From JBDWFY01 sp965275915 (lineage in GTDB: Bacteria > Pseudomonadota > Alphaproteobacteria > Rhizobiales > Stappiaceae): DNA of 64,000 nucleotides. Every line of letters starts with the position of its first letter. Within the stretch, counting starts at the first letter, position 1. Location of the stretch: the NCBI GenBank assembly GCA_965275915.1, contig CBDHYI010000007.1, forward strand, positions 1,178,001 through 1,242,000. Reading direction: 5' to 3'. The notes below the pieces were generated by a model. It ran no database searches. It had not been told where the DNA came from and saw nothing but the letters and a program-made list of their open reading frames with translations. Below are positions 8,879-17,433 of the stretch, piece after piece. A program made the translations under genes and the position numbers.

Positions 8879-9310
8879 TTAAAGGTCGCCGGACGAGATT
8901 TCGATTTTTCGAACGATCCGCTCCGGTTCCGGACGCGCAAGATCGATCGACAAGAGCCCGTCCTTCAGATCCGCTCCAAGGACCTCAATGCCGTCTGCCA
9001 GAACAAATGCCCGCTGAAACTGCCTGGCTGCGATACCGCGGTGCAGGTAATCCCGCCCTTTGTCGTCATTCTGACGACCTCTGATTACCAGCTGGCTTTC
9101 CTCCACCGAGACATCCAGCTGATCCTGGGTGAACCCTGCCACTGCCAGTGTGATGCGCATCAGCTCGCCTCTGTTACCGGTAGCGGGAATCCGCTCGATA
9201 TTGTAGGGCGGGTACCCATCGCTGGCTGCTTTAGACACACGGTCCAGCATTCGTTCTATGTCATCAAACCCCAAGAGAAGCGGGCTTGAAAACGCGGTCA
9301 AACGCGACAT
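8879..9310 (-). CDS. Small heat shock protein, Hsp20/IbpA family
   Basis: This holdase chaperone binds unfolding proteins in the cytosol. The protein of 143 residues has an alpha-crystallin domain at about residues 35-130, with the IERIPATG, ITLAVAGF and GIAARQFQRAF blocks typical of rhizobial class A small heat shock proteins, and a short C-terminal tail. I place the start at the ATG at 9310 because AAGGA (9319-9323, reverse strand) lies eight bases before it; a TTG at 9316 is too close to that site. The Shine-Dalgarno is buried in a ROSE-like hairpin, and an RpoH-type promoter lies upstream. Confidence 0.93.
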   Translation of the reverse strand: MSRLTAFSSPLLLGFDDIERMLDRVSKAASDGYPPYNIERIPATGNRGELMRITLAVAGFTQDQLDVSVEESQLVIRGRQNDDKGRDYLHRGIAARQFQRAFVLADGIEVLGADLKDGLLSIDLARPEPERIVRKIEISSGDL

Positions 9311-9314
9311 TCTC

Positions 9315-9388
9315 AAAGTCCTTCAAGTCCAAGCGACCTTGATAACCGGGCCCGCTCTGGCACCCGGTCCGGCGCTCCGAAGAGCGCC
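9315..9388 (-). ncRNA. ROSE-type RNA thermometer in the hsp20 5' UTR
   Basis: Read 5' to 3' on the minus strand there are three stems: a perfect 7-bp GGCGCTC/GAGCGCC stem capped by TTCG (9371-9388); an ACCGGG/CCCGGT stem; and a final hairpin (9315-9340) in which TCGCTT pairs with the Shine-Dalgarno AAGGA with one bulged G. The bulged G opposite the SD in a U(U/C)GCU motif is the defining feature of ROSE thermometers, which melt at heat-shock temperature to free the ribosome-binding site. Seen directly: the pairing. Inferred: temperature control. Confidence 0.82.
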
Positions 9389-9401
9389 CACTTCTATTCT
9401 A

Positions 9402-9430
9402 ATATGGTACGGCGGAGAGATCGGTTCAAG
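9402..9430 (-). promoter_or_regulatory. RpoH (sigma-32)-type heat-shock promoter of hsp20
   Basis: On the minus strand CTTGAA (9425-9430) is followed after 17 bases by CCATAT (9402-9407), close to the rhizobial RpoH consensus. The predicted start near 9395 gives a leader of about 85 bases, which is exactly the span of the ROSE-like structure. Confidence 0.7.
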
Positions 9431-9648
9431 CTGATAAAGCAATTGAACTTAAAAGACAAATAACGATGGACTGTCACCTTTATGCAAAATCGCAGCCTCA
9501 GGAGCGTTGTTTTCCAGCCGCCGAAGGCGGGCCGGGCTCGGATTCCGGTGCACGCCAAGCAATTGATCAGGGTGGTTATTTGACCGTTCGGATGAAAAAA
9601 ACGTGGACGAGACAGCTCTTACACCGGTTACGCCATTCCCGACCGGGC
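9431..9648. other. Gene-free stretch between the hsp20 promoter and ugpC
   Basis: With the hsp20 leader this makes a gap of about 340 bases between hsp20 and the end of ugpC. Apart from the heat-shock promoter and thermometer I see no gene, and no clear terminator for the ugp operon. Confidence 0.4.
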
Positions 9649-10731
9649 TCAGGACACTCTTGCGCCGGAATCACGGTCAAACAGATGAAGCTTGTCCACA
9701 GATGCTTTCACATGGAGCATTTCACCGGCAGGATGTTGGACCTTTCCGGCGGCGCGAACCACCATTTCCGGACCATTACTGCCGATTGACGCATGAATCA
9801 GGCTTTCCGCTCCAACCGGCTCAACGGCAATAACGGTCAGTTCAGCAGCAAGGCAGTCCTCTGCGGGCGCAGGTGAGCCGGTGATCTCAACGTCTTCCGG
9901 CCGGATCCCCAACGTGACACTGTTTCGGTCAACAACCGCCGGCGCACTGAGCGCTGCGTTGTCATCTATCGTCCATGAGCCGTTTCCGGTCCGGGTCACA
10001 TCGAGCAGGTTCATCGCCGGCGACCCGATAAAGGCGGCAACGAACGCCGACGCCGGTTTTTCATAGACGTCCATCGGCGCGCCGATCTGCTCGATTTTGC
10101 CGCCATTAAGGACAACCAGCTTGTCGCCTAGCGTCATGGCCTCCAACTGATCGTGTGTCACGTACACGCTGGTGGTGCCAAACCGGTTTTGCAGGCGTTT
10201 GATTTCAATCCGCATCTGAACGCGCAGCTTGGCATCCAGATTGGAAAGCGGTTCGTCAAACAGGAAGGCTGCAGGCTGACGGACAATTGCCCGCCCCATC
10301 GCCACCCGCTGCCGCTGGCCGCCGGAGAGTTGCCGGGGCTTGCGGTCAAGATAGTCGCCGATTTCAAGAATGCGGGCCGCCTCCTGAACGCGTTCCCGAA
10401 TTTCGCCTTTGGCAACACCCCGGTTTTTGAGCCCGTAGGCAAGGTTGTTAAAAACCGTCATGTGAGGATAAAGGGCGTAGTTCTGAAAGACCATGGCAAT
10501 ATCACGGTCTGCCGGCTCGACTTTGTTGATCAATCGATCTCCGATACGGATTTCGCCGTCCGTTATGTCCTCCAGACCGGCGATCATCCGCAGCAGGGTG
10601 GACTTGCCACATCCGGATGGGCCGACCAGCACAACAAACTCGCCGTCTTCAATATCGATGGATACGCCTTTGACGGCTTCGACATTGCCGGTATAGACCT
10701 TGCGGACCGTGTCGAGTGTTATCGCTGCCAT
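9649..10731 (-). CDS. ugpC: sn-glycerol-3-phosphate ABC transporter ATPase UgpC
   Basis: UgpC hydrolyses ATP to import glycerol-3-phosphate and glycerophosphodiesters through UgpAE. The 360-residue protein has Walker A GPSGCGKST near residue 37, the signature LSGGQRQRVAMGRAI, Walker B AAFLFDEPLSNLDA, a switch histidine (VTHDQLEAM), and a C-terminal OB-type regulatory domain typical of the MalK/UgpC family. It is the last gene of the minus-strand ugpBAEC operon, six bases after ugpE. MalK-type ATPases can serve several importers, so sharing is possible. Confidence 0.93.
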   Translation of the reverse strand: MAAITLDTVRKVYTGNVEAVKGVSIDIEDGEFVVLVGPSGCGKSTLLRMIAGLEDITDGEIRIGDRLINKVEPADRDIAMVFQNYALYPHMTVFNNLAYGLKNRGVAKGEIRERVQEAARILEIGDYLDRKPRQLSGGQRQRVAMGRAIVRQPAAFLFDEPLSNLDAKLRVQMRIEIKRLQNRFGTTSVYVTHDQLEAMTLGDKLVVLNGGKIEQIGAPMDVYEKPASAFVAAFIGSPAMNLLDVTRTGNGSWTIDDNAALSAPAVVDRNSVTLGIRPEDVEITGSPAPAEDCLAAELTVIAVEPVGAESLIHASIGSNGPEMVVRAAGKVQHPAGEMLHVKASVDKLHLFDRDSGARVS

Positions 10732-10737
10732 TTTGCC

Positions 10738-11580
10738 CTACTTGTCGCTTTCGACAAGCCCCTTGATAAACCAGCGCTGAAAGAGCACGACGATCAGAAC
10801 CGGTGGAACCATTGCCAGAATGGCAAGCGCCATTGCTTCGTTATAGTCGGGAATCTGCGCTCCGACCCAGACCTGCATGATCTGCTTGATACCCCTGACC
10901 AACGTGAAGAAGCCCTCTTCAGTGGTGATCAGCGTCGGCCAGAGATATTGGTTCCAGCCAAAGACGAACATGATGATAAAAATCGCCGCGATCATGGTTT
11001 TGGAGAGCGGAACCAGAATATCAATGAAAAACTTTATCGGCCCGGCGCCGTCAATCCGCGCTGCTTCCACCAGTTCATCGGGCACGGACTTGAAAAACTG
11101 CCGGAAGAAAAACGTACCCGTCGCAGACGCAATCAAAGGCACAATGAGGCCGGTATAGGTGTTCACCAACCCGAGGCCCTGCACAATCTCGTAGGAAGGC
11201 AGAATACGAACTTCCAGCGGCAGCAACAGTGTCGCAAAAATGATCCAGAAGCAGATGGTTGCAAACGGAAAGCGAAAATAGACAATCGCATAAGCAGCCA
11301 TCATCGAAATGATAATTTTACCGATCGCAAACCCGAATCCCAGAATCATGGAGTTCATAAGCATCGTGCCACCGGTGATTTCCTTGGTAAAACCGCCGGC
11401 TTGCGTCAGAACTTTGTCATAGGTCGAAATGAAGTTATCGCCAAAGCTCAACTGCAACCCTTCACGATAAATCGTGACCGCATCGTGCGTGGAGGTCATG
11501 AAAGCGTAGGCGACCGGCACCAGCATGAACAACGAGCCGGCGATGAGAATAATGTGATCCCAGATTTGGTTCGATCGCAT
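10738..11580 (-). CDS. ugpE: sn-glycerol-3-phosphate ABC transporter permease UgpE
   Basis: This inner-membrane permease forms the transport channel with UgpA. I use the ATG at 11580, giving 280 residues beginning MRSNQIWDHIILIAGSLFML; it follows AGGA closely and leaves 10 bases after the ugpA stop. An upstream alternative at 11616 would overlap ugpA. Six hydrophobic helices and the EAA loop (VEAARIDGAGPIKFFIDILVP) for ATPase docking are visible. Confidence 0.93.
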   Translation of the reverse strand: MRSNQIWDHIILIAGSLFMLVPVAYAFMTSTHDAVTIYREGLQLSFGDNFISTYDKVLTQAGGFTKEITGGTMLMNSMILGFGFAIGKIIISMMAAYAIVYFRFPFATICFWIIFATLLLPLEVRILPSYEIVQGLGLVNTYTGLIVPLIASATGTFFFRQFFKSVPDELVEAARIDGAGPIKFFIDILVPLSKTMIAAIFIIMFVFGWNQYLWPTLITTEEGFFTLVRGIKQIMQVWVGAQIPDYNEAMALAILAMVPPVLIVVLFQRWFIKGLVESDK

Positions 11581-11590
11581 GGTCCTGAGC

Positions 11591-12472
11591 CTAGTTATAG
11601 TGAACACGCCGCTCAATGAGGCGGAATTGAATGATTGTCAGAATGAAGACCATGACCATCAGAATGACACTCTGAGCGGATGATCCTCCAAGGTCGTTGC
11701 CGCGGAAGCCGTCCAGGAAAACCTTGTAGACAAGCGTCACCGGATTGTTGCCCGGCTCCTGCTTGAGAATAATGTCGACAACCCCGAACGTGTCGAACAG
11801 GGCGTACGTTATATTGATGATCAGGAGAAAAAAGCCGGTCGGGGCCAGGAGCGGGAATGTAACGGTCCAGAACCGGCGCATTCCGGATTTACAGTCAATC
11901 GCTGCCGCTTCCTGAACCGATACCGGCACGCTCTGAAGGCCGGATAAAAAGAAAATGAAATTGATCGGAACCTGTTTCCAGATGGAAACGACGATCATCG
12001 CAAAACCGGTGTCGAAATAGTTCACACCGACCTGCATGTTCCAGCCAACCGACTTTGCCAGGTCGACCAGCGGGCCGACATGCTGGTCAAACAGCATAAT
12101 GCCGAGAAGTCCGGCGACCGGCGGCGCAATCGCGTAAACCCACATCAGAAGGGTTTTATACGTGTTGGCACCGCGGATCACTTTGTCCGCTTTGACGGCG
12201 AGTAGCAGAGCTATGCTGAGCGACCCCAACGTGACCAGCACGGTAAAAACAGCGGTAAAGCGTGCCGAACGGGCGTAATCACCCGCCGAAACCACATCTC
12301 TGAAATTGTCGAGCCCGACAAATGTCGATCCAAATCCGAACGGATCTTCAAGATAAAACGAGCCGCGTATCGCCTCGCCGGCCGGCCACAGAAAGAAGAT
12401 GACGATGATGGCCAACTGCGGCAAGAGCAGCGCATAAGGCATCCATGGCGAAGCAAACTGGACGCGTTTCAT
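11591..12472 (-). CDS. ugpA: sn-glycerol-3-phosphate ABC transporter permease UgpA
   Basis: The 293-residue inner-membrane protein is the first of the two permease subunits. It has a short N terminus, six predicted helices (the first at about residues 12-34), and the EAA motif VQEAAAIDCKSGMRRFWTVT in the cytosolic loop that contacts UgpC. It lies between ugpB (74-base gap) and ugpE on one strand. Confidence 0.93.
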   Translation of the reverse strand: MKRVQFASPWMPYALLLPQLAIIVIFFLWPAGEAIRGSFYLEDPFGFGSTFVGLDNFRDVVSAGDYARSARFTAVFTVLVTLGSLSIALLLAVKADKVIRGANTYKTLLMWVYAIAPPVAGLLGIMLFDQHVGPLVDLAKSVGWNMQVGVNYFDTGFAMIVVSIWKQVPINFIFFLSGLQSVPVSVQEAAAIDCKSGMRRFWTVTFPLLAPTGFFLLIINITYALFDTFGVVDIILKQEPGNNPVTLVYKVFLDGFRGNDLGGSSAQSVILMVMVFILTIIQFRLIERRVHYN

Positions 12473-12546
12473 GAGATGAGAAACTCCTGCGGGCGGGACG
12501 ACCGGAGGCGTGACATCGCCTCCGGCCGGTTCAGGCGGTCAGACAA

Positions 12547-13857
12547 TCAACCGGAGGTCTTGGAAAACCGGTCCAGAAGTTTGTTGCCCTCTTCTTCGAT
12601 TGCTTTGAAGGCGTCTTCAACGGATGTTTCTCCGGTCAGGATTTTTCCGTATTCGCGGTTCATCACGTCGCGAATCTGAACATAGAAGCCCATCCGATAG
12701 CCCTTGGTCCACTCGCCGCCCGGCTGATTAAGCTGCAGGATACCAATTTCAGCGGCAGGTGTCTTTTCGTAGTAACCGTCCTTCTTGGCCATGTCATAGG
12801 CCGCCTCGGTGATCGGCACATATCCGGTTTCACGGTGCCACATATACTGGACTTCAGGCGATGTCAGGAATTCGAAGAACGAAGCGGTACATTTATTCTC
12901 TTCATCCGGTTTTCCGGACATCGCAAACAGAGCCGCACCGCCGATAAACGTGCCGTTACCGTTTTCCGTTACACCGGCCCAGTATGGCAGGAACGTCGCC
13001 GAGAACGGAAACTCGACCGTCTTCTGGATACCGCCGAAGGAGCCGGAAGACCCCAGCCACATGGCGACTTTGCCTTCGTTAAACGGTGTCTGATTGTCAC
13101 CCCAACCCGTGCCGTAATAGCCGAAATTACCGGCATCGAGCCATTCCTTCACTTTCGAGAAGTGTGCCTTGATCGGTTCGTTGTTCACCAGGATCTGTGT
13201 GCCCTTCGAGCCGTCATATCCATTGTTGTTCGTGGCGAACTGAAGGTTGTGGCGAGACATGAAATTCTCGGTGAAAATCCAAGGCAGATGAGACTGCGCG
13301 AGCGGTACATAGCCGGCTTCTTTCAGCTTCGGCGCGATCACCTCGAATTCCTCCCAGGTTTTGGGCGCTTCGACACCGGCTTTTTTCATGGCGTCTTCGT
13401 TGATGTAAAGGATCGGCGTCGAGGAATTGAAAGGCATGCCGATCATTTTGCCGTCCGAGTCGGCATAAAAATAACGAACACCGGCAATATAGTCGTTGAT
13501 ATCGAACGGCACACCCGCATCGGTCAGAAGATCCTGAGCCGGCACCACGGCACCTTTGGCACCGATAATGGTGGCGGCACCGGCATCGAAGACCTGAAGG
13601 ATATTCGGCTGTTCCCCGGCGCGGAAAGCGGCAATACCCGCAGTCAGCGTCTCTTCATATGTCCCTTTGTAAACTGGTGTCAGGTTACAGACATCCTGCG
13701 ACGCGTTGTATTTTTCTGAGATTTCGTTGACGACCTCACCTAGGCGACCGCCCATTGCATGCCACCAGGCAATGTCCGTTGCCGCAAATGCCGATACTGA
13801 TACAGAACTCATGGCGACGGTTGCCAGAAGACGCATCGCAAAAGTTTTCTTGGACAT
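12547..13857 (-). CDS. ugpB: sn-glycerol-3-phosphate ABC transporter substrate-binding protein UgpB
   Basis: UgpB captures glycerol-3-phosphate in the periplasm and delivers it to UgpAE. The 436-residue precursor has a signal peptide ending SAFA at about residue 25. The mature part starts with DIAWWHAMGG, a hallmark of UgpB, and conserved segments such as LYINEDAMKKAG and WLGSSGSFGG follow. GGGAG lies eight bases before the ATG. As first gene it sets operon expression; phosphate control by PhoB is known for ugp elsewhere, but only a degenerate Pho-like box is visible here. Confidence 0.95.
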   Translation of the reverse strand: MSKKTFAMRLLATVAMSSVSVSAFAATDIAWWHAMGGRLGEVVNEISEKYNASQDVCNLTPVYKGTYEETLTAGIAAFRAGEQPNILQVFDAGAATIIGAKGAVVPAQDLLTDAGVPFDINDYIAGVRYFYADSDGKMIGMPFNSSTPILYINEDAMKKAGVEAPKTWEEFEVIAPKLKEAGYVPLAQSHLPWIFTENFMSRHNLQFATNNNGYDGSKGTQILVNNEPIKAHFSKVKEWLDAGNFGYYGTGWGDNQTPFNEGKVAMWLGSSGSFGGIQKTVEFPFSATFLPYWAGVTENGNGTFIGGAALFAMSGKPDEENKCTASFFEFLTSPEVQYMWHRETGYVPITEAAYDMAKKDGYYEKTPAAEIGILQLNQPGGEWTKGYRMGFYVQIRDVMNREYGKILTGETSVEDAFKAIEEEGNKLLDRFSKTSG

Positions 13858-14360
13858 AACTTAACTCCCTCATAGTAACTTCGTTGTCCTGAAAGCCAGC
13901 CTCCCAGGCAACACGAGCGTCTCCCAACCGCCCGTCGCAATTGGAACCTTACGCCGGATGCAAACTAGTTAAAAGATGATTGCAGTTTTGTGACGCTTTA
14001 CAGAGGTAAATTATTGAAATGGAAGTTTTTTATTAACAGGTCATCAGTTCTTTTAAGTAGAACATCAAATATTTTTATATTTGTAAGCCGGGTAACAACC
14101 GACATCATTTTTCCCGGGAAACCGCAACGGCAGGCAGACATAAGGGCTTCTGCTAAAAGAAGTCCTTTGTTTGCTCTTGTCAGAAGTTGGGTGGATGAGT
14201 TTCGGCCCTTAAATCAGCGGCTGCGAGGCCCGCTTGATTTCGTCCGTTCCTGTCTGAATGGTCTCGATTGCCGCTGCGATCCTGCTGGAGTCCTCAATCG
14301 CCGACGCCGCATCCAATGCCGACGATTGGATACCGGAAGTCTCAATTCTCAGGCAGAATT
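13858..14360. other. Intergenic region upstream of ugpB and downstream of tRNA-Ala
   Basis: This 503-base stretch carries the ugpB ribosome-binding site, an AT-rich part at about 13970-14100 and a degenerate Pho-like direct repeat at 13979-13996 (minus strand GCGTCAC-N4-CTGCAAT, about 10 of 14 matches to CTGTCA(T/C)). Minus-strand sequence 14209-14350 stays open and is alanine/serine-rich, but it has no start or ribosome-binding site of its own and I do not call it a gene. Confidence 0.35.
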
Positions 14361-14436
<76 letters not shown>

Positions 14437-14569
14437 ACAGATCAGAACCGGCATTGGGGCGCCGGTCGATATGGTGGGCGGAAAATAGCTCCACCCGCCG
14501 AGAAGTCAATAGCCTTTCGGCTCTTTTGAAAAACGACAAAAATACCCGGCTTGCCGGTGACAGATTGCC

Positions 14570-14971
14570 TTATTTGTCGACATCATCGTCATCGACCTCG
14601 ACCACGATGCCGGGCACGTCGGCATCGCCGTCTTCGTCTTCATCGTCGAGAAAGACGTTTGAGTCATCGCCAATATCGGTATCTACTTCTTCATCGTCCT
14701 CAATGGCAGGGATGTCATCGCCCATCTGCTCCGCATCGGCATCCTCAAGCGAGATGACTTCAGCTTCATCGCCCTTAGCCTCTTCGGTGTCATCACTCTT
14801 TGCGGGGTCCGGTTCGGCGCGAGGCTTCGTTGAAGCCGCAACGGCCGCCGCGGTGGGAACCAGAAACACATGGCCGCACTTGGGACAGGTAATAGGATCT
14901 CGGTTAAGATCGTAGTATTTTGTGCCGCAGCTCGGGCACAGTCTTTTGATACCGAGTTCGGGTTTGGCCAC
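14570..14971 (-). CDS. FYDLN_acid domain protein (TIGR02300 family)
   Basis: This 133-residue alphaproteobacterial protein of unknown function has two parts: an N-terminal zinc-ribbon-like section with two CxxC pairs flanking the YYDLNRDP motif, and a long, very acidic C-terminal tail (about residues 55-133) rich in Asp and Glu. I start at a GTG at 14971 because it gives the family N terminus MAKPELG and has AGGA nine bases upstream; a TTG at 14977 is the alternative. The acidic tail suggests a disordered, basic-partner-binding protein, which is inference only. Confidence 0.88.
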   Translation of the reverse strand: MAKPELGIKRLCPSCGTKYYDLNRDPITCPKCGHVFLVPTAAAVAASTKPRAEPDPAKSDDTEEAKGDEAEVISLEDADAEQMGDDIPAIEDDEEVDTDIGDDSNVFLDDEDEDGDADVPGIVVEVDDDDVDK

Positions 14972-15419
14972 GGTCAAACATCCTTGTCAGATTCGAGGTG
15001 CGGCTTCCATTACATGCCGGAGCAAGTCCTTGTCAAAATGAAATTGAGGCAATTCCTCCCCCAGCTCTTATCTTTGCACAATCGGATCAGGTATCCGGGT
15101 CTATTTCAAGTGTTGAGCGGCTAGACCACCCTGTAAGAGTGCAGACCCGCAGTTGGAACAATTCACCTGAATTGGGACGGAAACCGCGCCTGCCCCGGAA
15201 AGGTGCAGTCCGGATGTCCGGGTTGGTCGGAGTGTCTCGATTGGGGCTGGCAACACGCCGTCGGAGCGTGCTAGAGCGTATTCCCGAAAAGTGTGTGCGG
15301 TTTTCGGATAAGAATACGCGACAAAACAAGCAATGAGAACGTTTTGAGTGAGTCCGCTCAGTCAAAAAACGCGCTAGTAGAACGTCAAAAAGATGCCCTC
15401 AAATCGGGACTTTTAAGAA
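14972..15419. other. Intergenic region upstream of aroA
   Basis: This 448-base gap lies between two divergent genes and must hold both promoters. Its one clear feature is the double palindrome at 15276-15319. No coding frame in it is convincing. Confidence 0.4.
15276..15319. repeat. Intergenic palindromic repeat of the rhizobial type
   Basis: Outer arms GCGTATTC/GAATACGC (8 bp) and inner arms CCGAAAA/TTTTCGG (7 bp) are both perfect and nested. The CCGAAAAGTG..CGGTTTTCGG core resembles short palindromic elements that recur between genes in many Rhizobiales genomes. Copy number here cannot be judged from one window. Confidence 0.65.
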
Positions 15420-16775
15420 ATGGCCTATGCTTCACCCACATTACCGATGACAGCCCACCCCGGCCAGCCTCTCAGGGGGCGGATCAGGGTACCGGGCGAT
15501 AAATCGATTTCTCATCGTTCTTTAATCTTCGGAACGTTGGCGGTTGGCGAGACTCGGATTGAGGGGCTGCTTGAGTCCGAGGATATTCTGAACACGGCTG
15601 CGGCCATGCAGGCACTGGGCGCGACGGTTGAAAAAAACAGCGATGGCTCATGGCTGGTGAGCGGTGTTGGCATCGGTGCGCTGAAAGAACCGGAGTCGAT
15701 CATCGATTTCGGCAATGCCGGAACCGGCGTCCGGCTGGTCATGGGAATGGTCGGCGCTCACCCGATTGCGGCGACATTTACCGGCGATGCGTCCCTGTCC
15801 GGCCGTCCGATGGGTCGTGTCCTCAATCCTTTGCGGGAAATCGGCACAGAAGTGATTGCCCGGAGCGGCGACAGGCTGCCCTTGACACTGCGCGGCCCGC
15901 AAACGGCGCTGGCACAAACCTACCGCGTTCCAATGCCCTCTGCGCAGGTGAAATCGGCGGTCCTGCTTGCCGGGCTGAACGCACCTGGCATCACAACCGT
16001 AATCGAGCCGGTTCTGACCCGCGATCACACGGAACGGATGCTGATAGGGTTCGGCGCGGACCTTGACATGTCAACCGGAGACAACGGGGAGCGGATCATT
16101 GCTCTAAAGGGTCAGCCGGAACTGACCGCACAAAACATCATCGTTCCCGGAGATCCCAGTTCGGCTGCATTTCCTGTCGTCGCGGCGCTCATAACGCCGG
16201 ACTCCGATCTTGTCGTCGAAAATGTGCTTCTCAATCCGCACCGCATCGGGCTCATGACCACTCTGCGTGAGATGGGGGGCGATATTACCTTTGAGAATGA
16301 GCGTGAAACCGGCGGCGAAAAAATCGCCGACATTCATGTCAAACACAGTTCTCTGACCGGCCTCTCCGTTCCTGCCGATCGCGCACCGTCCATGATCGAC
16401 GAGTATCCGATCCTGGCCGTCGCGTCCGCTTTCGCCGAAGGCGAAACCCGAATGAACGGTTTGGAAGAACTTCGCGTGAAGGAGTCCGACCGCCTGTCTG
16501 CCGTTGCCCGAGGACTTGAGGCCAACGGTATTCCGTGTACCGAAGGCAAAGACACGCTGAGCGTTTCGGGACAATCCAATCAAATTGGCGGAGGAACGGT
16601 CGTCACGCATATGGATCACCGGATTGCCATGAGCTTCCTCATATTGGGCTTGGCCGCAAATCAGCCCATTACCGTTGACGACGGGTCGCCGATCGCGACC
16701 AGCTTCCCGAATTTCCGGGATCTCATGAGCAAACTGGGAGGGTCCATTGTCGTGCGGGAGGCTGATGCCGCGTGA
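15420..16775 (+). CDS. aroA: 3-phosphoshikimate 1-carboxyvinyltransferase (EPSP synthase, class II-like)
   Basis: EPSP synthase joins phosphoenolpyruvate to shikimate-3-phosphate in the shikimate pathway. The 451-residue protein closely follows the class II Agrobacterium CP4 enzyme, with PGDKSISHR (25-33), SGRPMGRVLNPLREIG, RAPSMIDEYPILAVA and LEELRVKESDRLSAVA. The PEP/glyphosate loop reads FGNAGTGVRL (98-107): G101 stands where CP4 has the tolerance residue Ala100, while L106 matches CP4 Leu105. The GTG of cmk overlaps its stop codon, so both are cotranscribed ahead of rpsA. Confidence 0.95.
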   Translation: MAYASPTLPMTAHPGQPLRGRIRVPGDKSISHRSLIFGTLAVGETRIEGLLESEDILNTAAAMQALGATVEKNSDGSWLVSGVGIGALKEPESIIDFGNAGTGVRLVMGMVGAHPIAATFTGDASLSGRPMGRVLNPLREIGTEVIARSGDRLPLTLRGPQTALAQTYRVPMPSAQVKSAVLLAGLNAPGITTVIEPVLTRDHTERMLIGFGADLDMSTGDNGERIIALKGQPELTAQNIIVPGDPSSAAFPVVAALITPDSDLVVENVLLNPHRIGLMTTLREMGGDITFENERETGGEKIADIHVKHSSLTGLSVPADRAPSMIDEYPILAVASAFAEGETRMNGLEELRVKESDRLSAVARGLEANGIPCTEGKDTLSVSGQSNQIGGGTVVTHMDHRIAMSFLILGLAANQPITVDDGSPIATSFPNFRDLMSKLGGSIVVREADAA

Positions 16776-17398
16776 TCATTGCAATTGACGGACCGGCGGC
16801 ATCCGGCAAGGGCACTCTGGCCCGCAAACTTGCGGCGCATTACGGACTGAATCATCTTGACACCGGGCTGCTTTACAGGGCCGTGGGTCATCAGGTCCTC
16901 GCAAACGGTGCGGACCCGGAAGATCCGAAAGCGGCGATTACCGCCGCAGATCAGCTGGATGCAAGCCAGCTTGACTCCGATGCCCTCAGGGCCGAGGGCA
17001 TCGGCGAAGCGGCATCCAAAGTGGCTGCAATTCCGGAGGTGCGGACACGGCTGCTGGATATTCAGCGTCGATTTGCCAAAGACGGCAAAGGCGCTGTTCT
17101 TGACGGGCGCGATATCGGAACGGTTGTCTGCGCAAATGCGGACGCAAAACTGTTCATTACCGCTTCGGCGCCGACCCGGGCAAAACGCCGGTATGAAGAG
17201 ATGCGCCGGAAGGGCGGCCGCATGACCTATGATGAGATGCTGAACGATATCCGTCGGCGCGATGAACGGGATTCCTCACGAGCAACCTCACCGATGCAAA
17301 AAGCTGACGATGCCCACTTGATTGATACCTCGGAAATGGATATAGAAACAGCGTTCCGGGCGGCGGTAGAAATCGTGGACAGCATCAGGAACACATAA
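16772..17398 (+). CDS. cmk: Cytidylate kinase
   Basis: Cmk phosphorylates CMP and dCMP with ATP. The 208-residue protein starts at a GTG overlapping the aroA stop by four bases. The P-loop GPAASGKGT is at about residues 7-15, DTGLLYRAVG follows, and RDIGTVVCANADAKLF and the lid arginines RRDERDSSR are present. aroA-cmk-rpsA is a conserved proteobacterial order. An intrinsic terminator follows at once. Confidence 0.96.
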   Translation: MIIAIDGPAASGKGTLARKLAAHYGLNHLDTGLLYRAVGHQVLANGADPEDPKAAITAADQLDASQLDSDALRAEGIGEAASKVAAIPEVRTRLLDIQRRFAKDGKGAVLDGRDIGTVVCANADAKLFITASAPTRAKRRYEEMRRKGGRMTYDEMLNDIRRRDERDSSRATSPMQKADDAHLIDTSEMDIETAFRAAVEIVDSIRNT

Positions 17399-17402
17399 AC
17401 GG

Positions 17403-17433
17403 AAGGGAATGCCCAAAGGCATTGCCCTTTTTT
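17403..17433 (+). terminator. Intrinsic terminator after cmk
   Basis: AAGGGAATGCC pairs with GGCATTGCCCTT with one bulged base, around a CAAA loop, and is followed by a T run. It separates aroA-cmk from rpsA at least partly. Confidence 0.75.

Noticed and set aside
10153..11619. A 488-codon open frame opposite ugpC and ugpE
   Set aside because: Spans two real genes and their junction on the other strand, with no protein-family features.
14209..14360. Open minus-strand frame after tRNA-Ala, as a possible integrase-target remnant or chemotaxis-protein fragment
   Set aside because: No start, no ribosome-binding site, no direct repeat of the tRNA 3' end, and no integrase nearby.
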